Part shown: piece by piece, positions 45,423-52,773 of the stretch
Layout of the letters: the number at the start of each line of letters is the position of its first letter
Numbering within the stretch: the stretch's first letter is position 1
Origin: Clostridiales bacterium
GTDB taxonomy: Bacteria > Bacillota > Clostridia > Christensenellales > Aristaeellaceae
Direction: 5' to 3'
DNA: 64,000 nucleotides
Assembly: GCA_012837525.1 (NCBI GenBank)
Contig: DUQZ01000062.1
Span: 1 to 64,000, forward strand
Notes under the pieces: generated by a model
Databases searched by the model: none
What the model saw: only the letters and a program-made list of their open reading frames with translations
What the model was told of the DNA's origin: nothing
Program-made: the position numbers and the translations under genes

Positions 45423-46466
45423 TCACCCCATGGAATGGCTGTACACGACAAAGGAATTGTCCAGGAAGGTCATGTACAGGCTGAACTCATGCTCCTTGAG
45501 GTAGGGAAAGGTAACTTCCAGCACCAGGCAGGTATCCTCCCCGTTTTGTGGATCAAAATACGCAATGCGGAAGGAAGAATTAAAGCGATACAGGAGGCGG
45601 TTGTTCTCAATAAAACCACCCCAGGTGCCCTCCTGCTCCGCGTTTTCCTTGCGGGATTCTTCCAGCAGGTCTTCCAATGTCCCTTTGTATTCCCTCACCC
45701 GCAGGGTGACGGATTCATCCGCGTTTGTGAACAGCAACAGTTCGTCCGCAGCCGCTTCGCGCTGGGTTAAGAAATCTGGATACTGAAACTCAAATCGATT
45801 TTTATCTACGTATTGCACCATCTTGGCTTCCGTATAGCGCTCCGGCACGGCGAAACTGGCCAAGGTGAAACCTGTTAATGAATCGGCGTCAGGCTTCAAG
45901 CGCATCCCCATGTGGCCCAGCCAGGTCAGACTGTCCTCCGGCGCGTCCACAGCGAGCGCCTCAATGCCGCTTAGGCGGTAGATGTCCGCGCGCAGCAGCA
46001 GCTCCTCCTCATCCAGGGCAAACTCATAGATATGCGCGCCGATGAAGTCGCCGGGGTTGCTTACATCAAAGGTGAGCGTTCCATCTGCCAGCTGCAGGCC
46101 TGGGTATTCCGCCTGGTTGATAACAGGTAAATCCTTATGATAAAAAAGGCGTTTGAGGGTGCTCTTGGCTTCATCCAGCCCCATCCTGGCCATCCCTTCC
46201 TGGTTTTCGATCACAACCAGGTGGTTTTTGACCGCTTCATACAAAAGACCCTGTACAAGGACAGGTTCCGGCGTGGTTTCGTTGCGGAACATGCGGATAT
46301 CCTGCTTGATGGCAACCGCTGCCGCCGCGTTACACAAGGGTTGGATCTGCGCGACCAGGTCCGGGTTTTCTAAAACATTTGTGCCAACGTCACGGGTCGG
46401 CGCGGCAAACGCGACATTCGTGAACAATAAACATAAAACAACTGTCAGTGTCAATAATTTTTTCAT
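45423..46466 (-). CDS. Secreted protein of unknown function
   Basis: 347 residues with a clear type I signal peptide (KKLLTLTVVLCLLFTNVAFA, cleavage near residue 21) and no lipobox or other membrane span. I do not recognise a family. The mature part is rich in charged residues and carries patterns such as LTWLGHMGMRLKPDADSLTG and a C-terminal beta-rich third. The start ATG overlaps the flavoprotein stop by 4 bp, so it is coupled to a CNNM-type membrane protein and a thioredoxin-reductase-like flavoprotein, which may point to an envelope role. Confidence 0.8.
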   Translation of the reverse strand: MKKLLTLTVVLCLLFTNVAFAAPTRDVGTNVLENPDLVAQIQPLCNAAAAVAIKQDIRMFRNETTPEPVLVQGLLYEAVKNHLVVIENQEGMARMGLDEAKSTLKRLFYHKDLPVINQAEYPGLQLADGTLTFDVSNPGDFIGAHIYEFALDEEELLLRADIYRLSGIEALAVDAPEDSLTWLGHMGMRLKPDADSLTGFTLASFAVPERYTEAKMVQYVDKNRFEFQYPDFLTQREAAADELLLFTNADESVTLRVREYKGTLEDLLEESRKENAEQEGTWGGFIENNRLLYRFNSSFRIAYFDPQNGEDTCLVLEVTFPYLKEHEFSLYMTFLDNSFVVYSHSMG

Positions 46467-47341
46467 GCTTTTTCTCCTGTGGTGCCAGCGCCCTTTTTCA
46501 TCAGGTAGCGCGCGGCGGCCAGCACGGCAACATTGCCGTCCCCCGCCGCTTTGGCCGCCTGCAGCGGCGCGCCGGCGATATCCCCCGCGGCGTAGACGCC
46601 CGGGATGCTGGTCATCAAGTCCTCATCCAGCACGATTTTGTTATCCTGTACCTCAACCTCCGGAATCAGCTGCGTCATGGCGACCGCGGGGCGCAATACA
46701 AAGGCGCCATCTGCTGATATTTCTCCCTGATCGGTTGTGAGAATGATGTGTTCACCCTCTGCCCGCAGTGATAGGGGCTTGCCGGGCACCTGCGTGATGT
46801 TGGTTTCAGGCAATTCATTGGTGTCGTGCGGGCGCTCCTTCACATACAGCACTTTTGCCAGCGTGGACAGGTAGATGGCTTCCTCAATCGCCTCGTAATC
46901 TGACGCGATGACCAGCACTGTGCCGTCCTTGTAAAACATGCCGTCACAGGTAGCGCAGTAGCTTACGCCCTGGCCGACCAGCTCCTCCTCGCCCTCAATC
47001 ATGCGTACACGCGCGGTACCCATGGCCAGGATGATGGCTTTGCCCATAAACAGGTCGTTGCCAGCCAGGACAGAAAACGCGTCGCCCAGGGGCATCACCC
47101 TGCGCACGAGGGCGCGGGTAAACTGCGCCCCCATGCTGATGGCATGGTCACGCAGACGCTGCAATAAATCCGGCCCCGATATGTGCGGGAAGCCAGGGTA
47201 GTTGTCAATCAATTTGGTTTTGCCAAGCGCGCCGTCCCCGGCGTACAAAACCAGGGTGTTCAGGTTGCGCTGGCGCGCGGTAATCGCAGCGGAACAGCCT
47301 GCCACGCCGCCGCCGATGATGATCAGATCATATTCATTCAA
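46463..47341 (-). CDS. Thioredoxin-reductase-like flavoprotein lacking an NAD(P)H motif
   Basis: 292 residues. The FAD-binding N-terminal GGGVAGCSAAITARQRN (about 10-26), redox pair CATC with Cys129 and Cys132, and C-terminal GDIAGAPLQAAKAAGDG are those of thioredoxin reductase. But the second nucleotide-binding motif, normally GGGDSA after the CATC, reads IASDYEA at 145-151, and the HRR-type NADPH-phosphate motif is missing. Clostridial ferredoxin-dependent flavin thioredoxin reductases share this loss, so ferredoxin may be the electron donor. It overlaps neighbours on both sides. Confidence 0.88.
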   Translation of the reverse strand: MNEYDLIIIGGGVAGCSAAITARQRNLNTLVLYAGDGALGKTKLIDNYPGFPHISGPDLLQRLRDHAISMGAQFTRALVRRVMPLGDAFSVLAGNDLFMGKAIILAMGTARVRMIEGEEELVGQGVSYCATCDGMFYKDGTVLVIASDYEAIEEAIYLSTLAKVLYVKERPHDTNELPETNITQVPGKPLSLRAEGEHIILTTDQGEISADGAFVLRPAVAMTQLIPEVEVQDNKIVLDEDLMTSIPGVYAAGDIAGAPLQAAKAAGDGNVAVLAAARYLMKKGAGTTGEKA

Positions 47342-48650
47342 GGATGCTTACCTCCACCCACTCAATGCGGCGGCCCTGCACGCTTTCCACCTGGAAGCGC
47401 ACGCCGTCGCTCTCAATCACCGGCTGGCTGCCGTCCTCTGGAATGCTGGACATCTGGCTTAGGATAAGCCCGCCGATGGTGTCATACTCTTCGTTGATTG
47501 GTAGATTCAGGCCGCTTTTTTCGTTGAAGGTTTCAACATCCAGCGTGCCTGCCACCCGCCAGCGGCCTTCTGACAACTGCTCAAACTCCTGCTGATCCTG
47601 CGGGTCATACTCATCGTAGATGTTGCCCACGATTTCCTCGAGCAAGTCCTCCATGGTAATCAGGCCGCTGGTGCCGCCGTATTCATCCACAACAATGGCC
47701 ATGTGGAACTTGTTGCGCTGCATGTCACGGAACAATAAATCTGTCCGGACGGTTTCGGGCACAAAGCGCGCGGGCCGGATAATCTCCCGCAGGGGCAGGG
47801 GGTGCTCCTTTTGCAGGTTAAGCAAAAACTCTCGCGTTGAGACCGTGCCGATGATGTGGTCCAGGTCTTCCTCATACACCGGGAAACGGGACAGGCCGGT
47901 TTTGTCGATCAGCTCGATGATCTCTTCTTTGCTGTCCTCTACCCAAATGGTGTACATGTCGGTGCGGTGCGTCATGCACTCGGCGGCGGACATGTTGTTA
48001 AACTCAAAGACGTTTTTGATCATCTCGCGCTCAGCCTGCTCAATCGCGCCTTTTTCCTCGCCCACGTCCACCAGCATGCGGATCTCGTCCTCGGTGATTT
48101 CGGGCGTGGGTAGCATGATGTCCACCTTGAACAGCTTTAGGATGAGCAGGGACAGCTTGTCCAACGCGATGCTCATGGGCTTAAAGAAGCGGTTGATACG
48201 CATCGCCGGGCCAAACAGAAACCGGGCGGTTGTGCGCGGCTTGTGCAGCGCGAAACGCCGGGGCAGCACTACCGCCAGCAGCTGGAAGACAAAGGTCATC
48301 ACAATGAGCAAAAGCAGGCTGATGAGCGCTGTTAAAATACCTGGATGCAAAAAGGTCCATCCCCAGGCGGTCATCGCGTGCGACGACAGCGGCAGGGCGT
48401 AGGACCATACGGTGATGCTGGCCACCAGCATCACAAGCAGCAGCATGCACACCCGGATACCCGAGGGCATCAGCACCAGGCTGGCTGCCCTGGCCTCCAG
48501 GGAATCGGCCTGCTCATCACTCGCGTCCAGCGCGTGCCGGTAGCTATAACTGAGGTGCTGGGCAGCCGCCTCCGCAGCGCACAGCAAGGCATACAACAGG
48601 ATAAAAACCAGTTGGAGAATCACCATCAAGCCGGAAGGCTCAGAATCCAT
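47334..48650 (-). CDS. CNNM/CorC family membrane protein (hemolysin-C-like)
   Basis: 438 residues: a DUF21 membrane domain with about four helices (about 1-190), a CBS pair (about 200-330, with MTHRTDMYTIWVEDSKEEI and MAIVVDEYGGTSGLITMEDL), and a C-terminal CorC_HlyC domain. Members of this family export or sense magnesium or cobalt; the hemolysin name is historical. ATG 48650 is preferred, about 10 bases after AAGGGGAG; the open frame before it is not family-like. The promoter at 48678-48706 drives it and two following coupled genes. Confidence 0.92.
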   Translation of the reverse strand: MDSEPSGLMVILQLVFILLYALLCAAEAAAQHLSYSYRHALDASDEQADSLEARAASLVLMPSGIRVCMLLLVMLVASITVWSYALPLSSHAMTAWGWTFLHPGILTALISLLLLIVMTFVFQLLAVVLPRRFALHKPRTTARFLFGPAMRINRFFKPMSIALDKLSLLILKLFKVDIMLPTPEITEDEIRMLVDVGEEKGAIEQAEREMIKNVFEFNNMSAAECMTHRTDMYTIWVEDSKEEIIELIDKTGLSRFPVYEEDLDHIIGTVSTREFLLNLQKEHPLPLREIIRPARFVPETVRTDLLFRDMQRNKFHMAIVVDEYGGTSGLITMEDLLEEIVGNIYDEYDPQDQQEFEQLSEGRWRVAGTLDVETFNEKSGLNLPINEEYDTIGGLILSQMSSIPEDGSQPVIESDGVRFQVESVQGRRIEWVEVSILE

Positions 48651-48677
48651 AAGGCATAAACTCCCCTTTCTGCACAG

Positions 48678-48706
48678 ATTATAGCATATAACCACCTTTT
48701 TTGTAA
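48678..48706 (-). promoter_or_regulatory. Promoter of the CNNM operon
   Basis: Minus strand TTACAA (48706-48701) and TATAAT (48683-48678) with 17-bp spacing and TGC before the -10. Confidence 0.75.
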
Positions 48707-48750
48707 CCTGTTTCAAGCAGCCCTTATTCTGCACGCCTTGATGGAAAAAC

Positions 48751-48780
48751 TTGTCGCGTATAGCCCCGCTGTGATACGAT
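48751..48780 (+). promoter_or_regulatory. Promoter of the DUF5685 operon
   Basis: TTGTCG (48751-48756) and TACGAT (48775-48780), 18-bp spacing, with a TGA extended -10. It would give a leader of about 80 bases before ATG 48868. Confidence 0.6.
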
Positions 48781-48867
48781 AGAACCCGTATTCTAATGTG
48801 CGCTTCACGGTTTATTCACAGCCGTCTGGCATACTGAAAATACATGCTTGAAAGGGTGGGGTTTGTC

Positions 48868-49686
48868 ATGTTTGGGTATGTGGTCGCCAATGTGGACGCC
48901 TTGTCTGTTTTTGACAAGGACCGCTACCGCGCGGTGTATTGCGGGCTGTGCAAGGCCCTGGGTCAGGAGCATGGCCGGCTGGGACGGCTTACGCTCACCT
49001 ATGACATGACCTTTTTAATCCTGCTGCTTTCCTCACTTGATCAAACCGAGTTCGCAGAAGTATCCTCCTTCCGCTGCATGCTGCATCCGCTTCAAAAGCG
49101 TGAGGCCTTCATCAACAAGCACACCCGTTACGCCGCGGATATGAATTTGATGCTGGCCTATCACCAGCGCATGGACGACTGGGCGGACGACCGCAAAGCC
49201 AGCGCCTTCTTCCAGGCCAAAGCCTTGGGCGGTAAAATTGACGCGCTGAAGAAAAAACACCCCGCGCAGACAAAGGCGATTGTGGATGGCCTTTTAGAAT
49301 TATCCAAAATGGAATCAGACGGCGAAACCACACCCGATTTACCGGCCGCCGCTTTTGGCAGCATTCTGGGCGCGGTATTTGTGCCGGATGGGCACGAAAA
49401 CGCGGCTGCCCTGTATGACTTTGGCGACAAGCTGGGCCGGTTTGTCTACCTGATGGACGCGGCGGTGGATTTGAAGAAAGACTTGAAAAAGATGAAGTAC
49501 AACCCGCTGATCATGGTTCCCAGCGAGCGGCATCTGGAGTTGCTGCAAATGCTGATGGCGGACTGTGTCAGCGCGTATGAGACCTTGCCGATCAAAAAGG
49601 ACAAAAAACTGATGGACAACATCCTCTATTCCGGCGTCTGGTCCCGCTTCCCAACCCGCCCCGTGGATGAGGAGGAGACAGCATGA
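48868..49686 (+). CDS. DUF5685 family protein with isoprenoid-synthase-like Asp motifs
   Basis: 272 residues, mostly helical, of unknown function. The N-terminal YCGLCKALG has a Cys pair (25, 28). Two acidic motifs stand out: [11 protein letters not shown] at 98-108 and [19 protein letters not shown] around 196-214. Their spacing and flanks resemble the two Asp-rich motifs of squalene/phytoene synthases (YCRxxDDxVDD and NILRDVGEDxRRGRxYLP). No other evidence of such activity is visible. ATG 48868 is chosen because GGTGGGG lies just upstream; ATG 48844 has no ribosome site. It overlaps the DnaJ gene by 4 bp. Confidence 0.82.
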   Translation: MFGYVVANVDALSVFDKDRYRAVYCGLCKALGQEHGRLGRLTLTYDMTFLILLLSSLDQTEFAEVSSFRCMLHPLQKREAFINKHTRYAADMNLMLAYHQRMDDWADDRKASAFFQAKALGGKIDALKKKHPAQTKAIVDGLLELSKMESDGETTPDLPAAAFGSILGAVFVPDGHENAAALYDFGDKLGRFVYLMDAAVDLKKDLKKMKYNPLIMVPSERHLELLQMLMADCVSAYETLPIKKDKKLMDNILYSGVWSRFPTRPVDEEETA

Positions 49687-50345
49687 GAGACCCGTATGAG
49701 GTGCTGGGCGTCTCCCGCGACGCGAGTGAGCAGGAGATCACCGCGGCCTACCGCAAACTGGCAAAGAAGTATCACCCGGACTTGAACCCGGGTGACGCGA
49801 GCGCGCAGAAGAAAATGGCGGAAGTCAATGTCGCCTATGAGGAGATCAAGTCCGGTCGCGCCCGCTATCAGGATTATTCCAGGCCGCAAGCAGGGCCGCA
49901 GCAGCGCCCCTACGGCGGCTATGGGCAGTATGGCGGCTTTGACCCCTTTGAGGCCTTCCGCAACAGCTGGCAGCAAGCGCAGCAGCAACAGCAACGCAGC
50001 AGTTTTGACGGCTTTGACCCTGTCAGGCGCTACATGAACGCGATGCGCTACAACGAGGCGCTCTACGCCCTGAGCCAGATGAAGGACAGAACGGCCGAAT
50101 GGTATTATTTAAGCGCGGTCGCCAACTTCAATCTGGGCAACAGGGTCACCGCGCTCAACCATATTGATGAGGCGGTGCGCATGGCGCCGGACAATTACAA
50201 CTATGTGCAAACCCGCATGCAAATCCAGGGCAATGCCCAGCAATACACCCAGCGCAGCCAGATGTTTGGCATGCCGGACATCACCAGCCTCAACACCCTG
50301 TGCATGGGCCTGTGCTTGGCCCGGCTGTGCTGCAGGTGCTTTTAA
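49683..50345 (+). CDS. DnaJ-domain protein with C-terminal helical repeats
   Basis: 220 residues. The J domain (about 1-65) has the intact HPD tripeptide in [11 protein letters not shown], so it should stimulate DnaK. A Gly/Tyr/Gln-rich linker with a run of glutamines follows (about 70-105). The C-terminal part ([20 protein letters not shown]..., about 112-180) looks like a few TPR-like helices. There is no cysteine-rich or canonical DnaJ client domain, so this is a specialised J protein. It is coupled to the DUF5685 gene and followed 17 bp later by a membrane zinc-ribbon gene. Confidence 0.9.
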   Translation: MRDPYEVLGVSRDASEQEITAAYRKLAKKYHPDLNPGDASAQKKMAEVNVAYEEIKSGRARYQDYSRPQAGPQQRPYGGYGQYGGFDPFEAFRNSWQQAQQQQQRSSFDGFDPVRRYMNAMRYNEALYALSQMKDRTAEWYYLSAVANFNLGNRVTALNHIDEAVRMAPDNYNYVQTRMQIQGNAQQYTQRSQMFGMPDITSLNTLCMGLCLARLCCRCF

Positions 50346-50362
50346 ATAAGGAAGGACAATCG

Positions 50363-50776
50363 ATGAACTTGAACAACTTAAAATACCGCCTGGCCAACAT
50401 GATGCGCGGCCGCTACGGCCCTGATGCCTTGTACCGTTTTTTGATGGGCATGATGATTTTCTTCCTGGTACTGAACATCTTCTTCCCTTCGATGGTATTT
50501 TATCTGTTTACGCTCATGTCAGGCGTGTTTGCCATGTACCGCATGATGTCTAAAAAGCACGCCCAGCGCGCGAAGGAAAACGAAACCTATCTGACGCTGC
50601 GCAGCAAAATCCAGCAAAGCGCTATGCAGTTTGTCAATCGCTTCCGGGACCGCAAGACCCACCGCTATGTCAACTGCCCTGCCTGCCGCCAGAGCCTGCG
50701 CCTGAAGCGCAAGCCCGGCTTGAACCACATCAAATGCCCGATGTGCTCCAACGAGTTCGACATCCACATCCGCTGA
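50363..50776 (+). CDS. Membrane-anchored zinc-ribbon protein
   Basis: 137 residues. Two hydrophobic segments lie at about 27-46 and 48-66 (LMGMMIFFLVLNIFFPSMVF, then FTLMSGVFAMYRM), followed by a basic stretch and a C-terminal zinc ribbon with CPACRQSLRLK and IKCPMCSNEFD (two CxxC pairs). ATG 50363 follows AAGGAAGGA; the longer frame to 50300 is inside the DnaJ gene. The function is unknown; the ribbon sits in the cytoplasm next to the J protein, suggesting a membrane-tied complex. A terminator follows. Confidence 0.85.
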   Translation: MNLNNLKYRLANMMRGRYGPDALYRFLMGMMIFFLVLNIFFPSMVFYLFTLMSGVFAMYRMMSKKHAQRAKENETYLTLRSKIQQSAMQFVNRFRDRKTHRYVNCPACRQSLRLKRKPGLNHIKCPMCSNEFDIHIR

Positions 50777-50811
50777 TTCACATATAACACAAGCCAATTT
50801 GAACTGATACC

Positions 50812-50836
50812 AAGGTACCGGCAAGTCCGGTGCCTT
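50812..50836 (+). terminator. Terminator of the DUF5685-DnaJ-zinc ribbon operon
   Basis: AAGGTACCGG (50812-50821) and CCGGTGCCTT (50827-50836), 10-bp stem with one T-G pair and a 5-base loop, followed by TTTC. Confidence 0.85.
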
Positions 50837-50860
50837 TTTCATTTTCAACAACGAAAACGC

Positions 50861-50889
50861 TTGCAAAACAGCTTAAAAAGGTGTACGAT
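50861..50889 (+). promoter_or_regulatory. Promoter of xpt
   Basis: TTGCAA (50861-50866) and TACGAT (50884-50889), spacing 17 bp, 42 bp before the xpt ATG. The leader is too short for a purine riboswitch. Confidence 0.65.
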
Positions 50890-50930
50890 TTTAGCGTCTT
50901 TCTTTTTAATGTTCGTGTTTTGGAGGGTGT

Positions 50931-51509
50931 ATGCGGGCACTGCGGCAGGCCATCAAGGAATCCGGAATCGGCATTGGCACTGACATCGTCAAAGTCAGCA
51001 GCTTCCTTAACCACGGCTTGGATACCGGATTGCTCTTTGAGATGGGCGAAGCAGTCGCGCGGCATTTTGAAGCGGACCACCCGGAATTGGTGATGACCGT
51101 TGAGGCATCCGGCATCGCGCTGGCGCTCACCACTGCCCACGCGCTGGGCAACCTGCCCGTTGTCTTCTGTAAAAAGACGCCCGCCAAAAACCTGGACGAC
51201 GCGTCCTATACCACCAGCTGCACATCCTTCACCCGCGGCACAAACTACATGATGCGCTGTGAGAAAAACCTGATCAAACCAAACACCCGTGTGCTGATTG
51301 TGGATGACTTTTTAGCCAACGGCGCGGCCATCCGCGGTATGCTGGATATTATCAGCCAGGCACAGGCCATCCCGGTGGGTGCCGCTGTAGCGATTGAAAA
51401 AGGCTTTCAGCCAGGTGGGCAGCAATTGCGCCATGAAGGCATCAAATTACTCAGTTTGTCCATCGTCCAGGAAATCAGGGATGGCGTTATCCACCTGAAG
51501 GACGATTGA
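50931..51509 (+). CDS. xpt: Xanthine phosphoribosyltransferase
   Basis: Salvages xanthine to XMP with PRPP. The 192 residues match B. subtilis Xpt (194). The PRPP-binding motif VLIVDDFLANGAAIRGMLD is near residue 121, and the region IGTDIVKVSSFLNHGLDTGL at 18-37 is typical of Xpt. GGAGGG precedes the ATG. It lies 23 bp before the BMP-family binding protein gene, so it probably shares a transcript with the nucleoside importer. No guanine riboswitch is present upstream, unlike in Bacillus. Confidence 0.95.
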   Translation: MRALRQAIKESGIGIGTDIVKVSSFLNHGLDTGLLFEMGEAVARHFEADHPELVMTVEASGIALALTTAHALGNLPVVFCKKTPAKNLDDASYTTSCTSFTRGTNYMMRCEKNLIKPNTRVLIVDDFLANGAAIRGMLDIISQAQAIPVGAAVAIEKGFQPGGQQLRHEGIKLLSLSIVQEIRDGVIHLKDD

Positions 51510-51532
51510 TCAATAAACAATAGGAGGGCCCC

Positions 51533-52660
51533 ATGAACATCTTCAAAAAACCCCTGTTCTCCAAACTGATCCCCTTTGTGATGGCACTCACCCTTTTGAT
51601 GGCCGGCCTGATCACAGTCAGCGCCGAAAGCGCCTTCCCGGCGGTTCCCGCCAGCGACATCAAGGTTGGTATGGTCCTGATTGGACCGCAGGACGACGGA
51701 TTTTCCGGCGCGCATTACAATGGCCTGGAAGGCATGAAGGAAGCCCTGGGTTTGCGGGATGATCAGGTCCTGTACAAATTCAACGTGCCGGAGAACGCCG
51801 AGTGCGACGCCGCCCTGCGCGAATTGGTGGAAGCGGGCTGCAACATCATCTTCGGCAACTCCTGGGGCTTTATGAACTTCATGGAAGAGCTTGCGGAAGA
51901 ATATCCCGAGGTTATCTTCTCCCACTGCTCCGGCTACAAGAACAACGGCGTCAACTTCAACAACTATTTTGGCCGCATCTACCAAGCCCGCTACCTGGCT
52001 GGCATCGCCGCCGGGCTGAAGACAAAGACCAACAAGATCGGCTTTGTGGCCGCCTGGGCAGACAACGCGGAAGTCAACGGCGGCATCAATGCCTTCGCCT
52101 TGGGCGTGCAGTCCGTCAACCCGGACGCCGTGGTGTATGTGAAGTACATCTCCTCCTGGTATGAGCCGACCCTGGAAAAGCAGACCGCGGTTGCCCTGCT
52201 GGCGCTTGACTGCGACGTGATTGCCCAGCACGTGGATACAGCCATGCCCCAGGTCGCGGCGGAAGAAGCCGGCAAGTTTGGCGTGGGTTACAACACCGAC
52301 ATGACCCCCGCTGCCCCGAAGGCCCATCTGACCGCGCCCATCTGGCACTGGAGCAGTGTGTACATCGCGCAGGTGCAGGATGTGATCAACGGCACTTGGG
52401 TGCCCAACAACTACTTCCTGGGCTTGAAGGAAGGCATGGTAGACCTGTCTCCCTTGAGCGAAAACGTTGCGGAAGGCACGGAGGAGAAAATCGAAGCAGC
52501 CCGCGAGCGCATCATGTCCGGCGAGTGGGATGTCTTCACCGGCCCGATTTACAGCAACACGGGTGAACTGGTCCTGGAAGAGGGCAAGGTGCTTGAAGAC
52601 GCCGACATCACCGGCGGCCTCATGACCAACCTGCTCATCAAGGGCGTGGAAGCCAAATAA
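51533..52660 (+). CDS. BMP family nucleoside ABC transporter substrate-binding protein
   Basis: 375 residues, the periplasmic-binding-protein-like partner of the ATPase and permeases that follow. Start of the mature part KVGMVLIGPQDDGFSGAHYN and NNYFGRIYQARYLAGIAAGL near 142-160 are BMP hallmarks. BMP proteins bind purine or pyrimidine nucleosides. The signal peptide (about 1-34) ends VSAES with no lipobox cysteine, so it is not an ordinary lipoprotein. GGAGGG lies upstream. A hairpin at 52675-52711 after the gene would give this protein more transcript than the membrane subunits. Confidence 0.93.
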   Translation: MNIFKKPLFSKLIPFVMALTLLMAGLITVSAESAFPAVPASDIKVGMVLIGPQDDGFSGAHYNGLEGMKEALGLRDDQVLYKFNVPENAECDAALRELVEAGCNIIFGNSWGFMNFMEELAEEYPEVIFSHCSGYKNNGVNFNNYFGRIYQARYLAGIAAGLKTKTNKIGFVAAWADNAEVNGGINAFALGVQSVNPDAVVYVKYISSWYEPTLEKQTAVALLALDCDVIAQHVDTAMPQVAAEEAGKFGVGYNTDMTPAAPKAHLTAPIWHWSSVYIAQVQDVINGTWVPNNYFLGLKEGMVDLSPLSENVAEGTEEKIEAARERIMSGEWDVFTGPIYSNTGELVLEEGKVLEDADITGGLMTNLLIKGVEAK

Positions 52661-52674
52661 ACTTTCATAAAATC

Positions 52675-52711
52675 AAGGCGGGGCTGATGAATGCGAAAAC
52701 AGCCCCGCCTT
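52675..52711 (+). terminator. Terminator or attenuating hairpin after the BMP gene
   Basis: AAGGCGGGGCTG (52675-52686) and CAGCCCCGCCTT (52700-52711), a perfect 12-bp stem with a 13-base loop, followed by CTCTTTATTT. Probably reduces readthrough into the transporter subunits. Confidence 0.75.
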
Positions 52712-52734
52712 CTCTTTATTTCAGGGTTGAAATA

Positions 52735-52743
52735 TGCTATAAA
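52735..52743 (+). promoter_or_regulatory. Extended -10 promoter before the nucleoside importer ATPase
   Basis: TGC-TATAAA, 31 bp before the ATPase ATG and after the hairpin. No good -35 lies at 17 bp. It could supplement readthrough. Confidence 0.4.
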
Positions 52744-52773
52744 CAGAGGTAATTAAACCATGAAGGAGCCCGC

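Noticed and set aside
50837-50930. Purine riboswitch before xpt
   Set aside because: Only about 40 bases separate the promoter -10 from the ATG, too short for the aptamer, and no paired helices with the conserved loops are seen.
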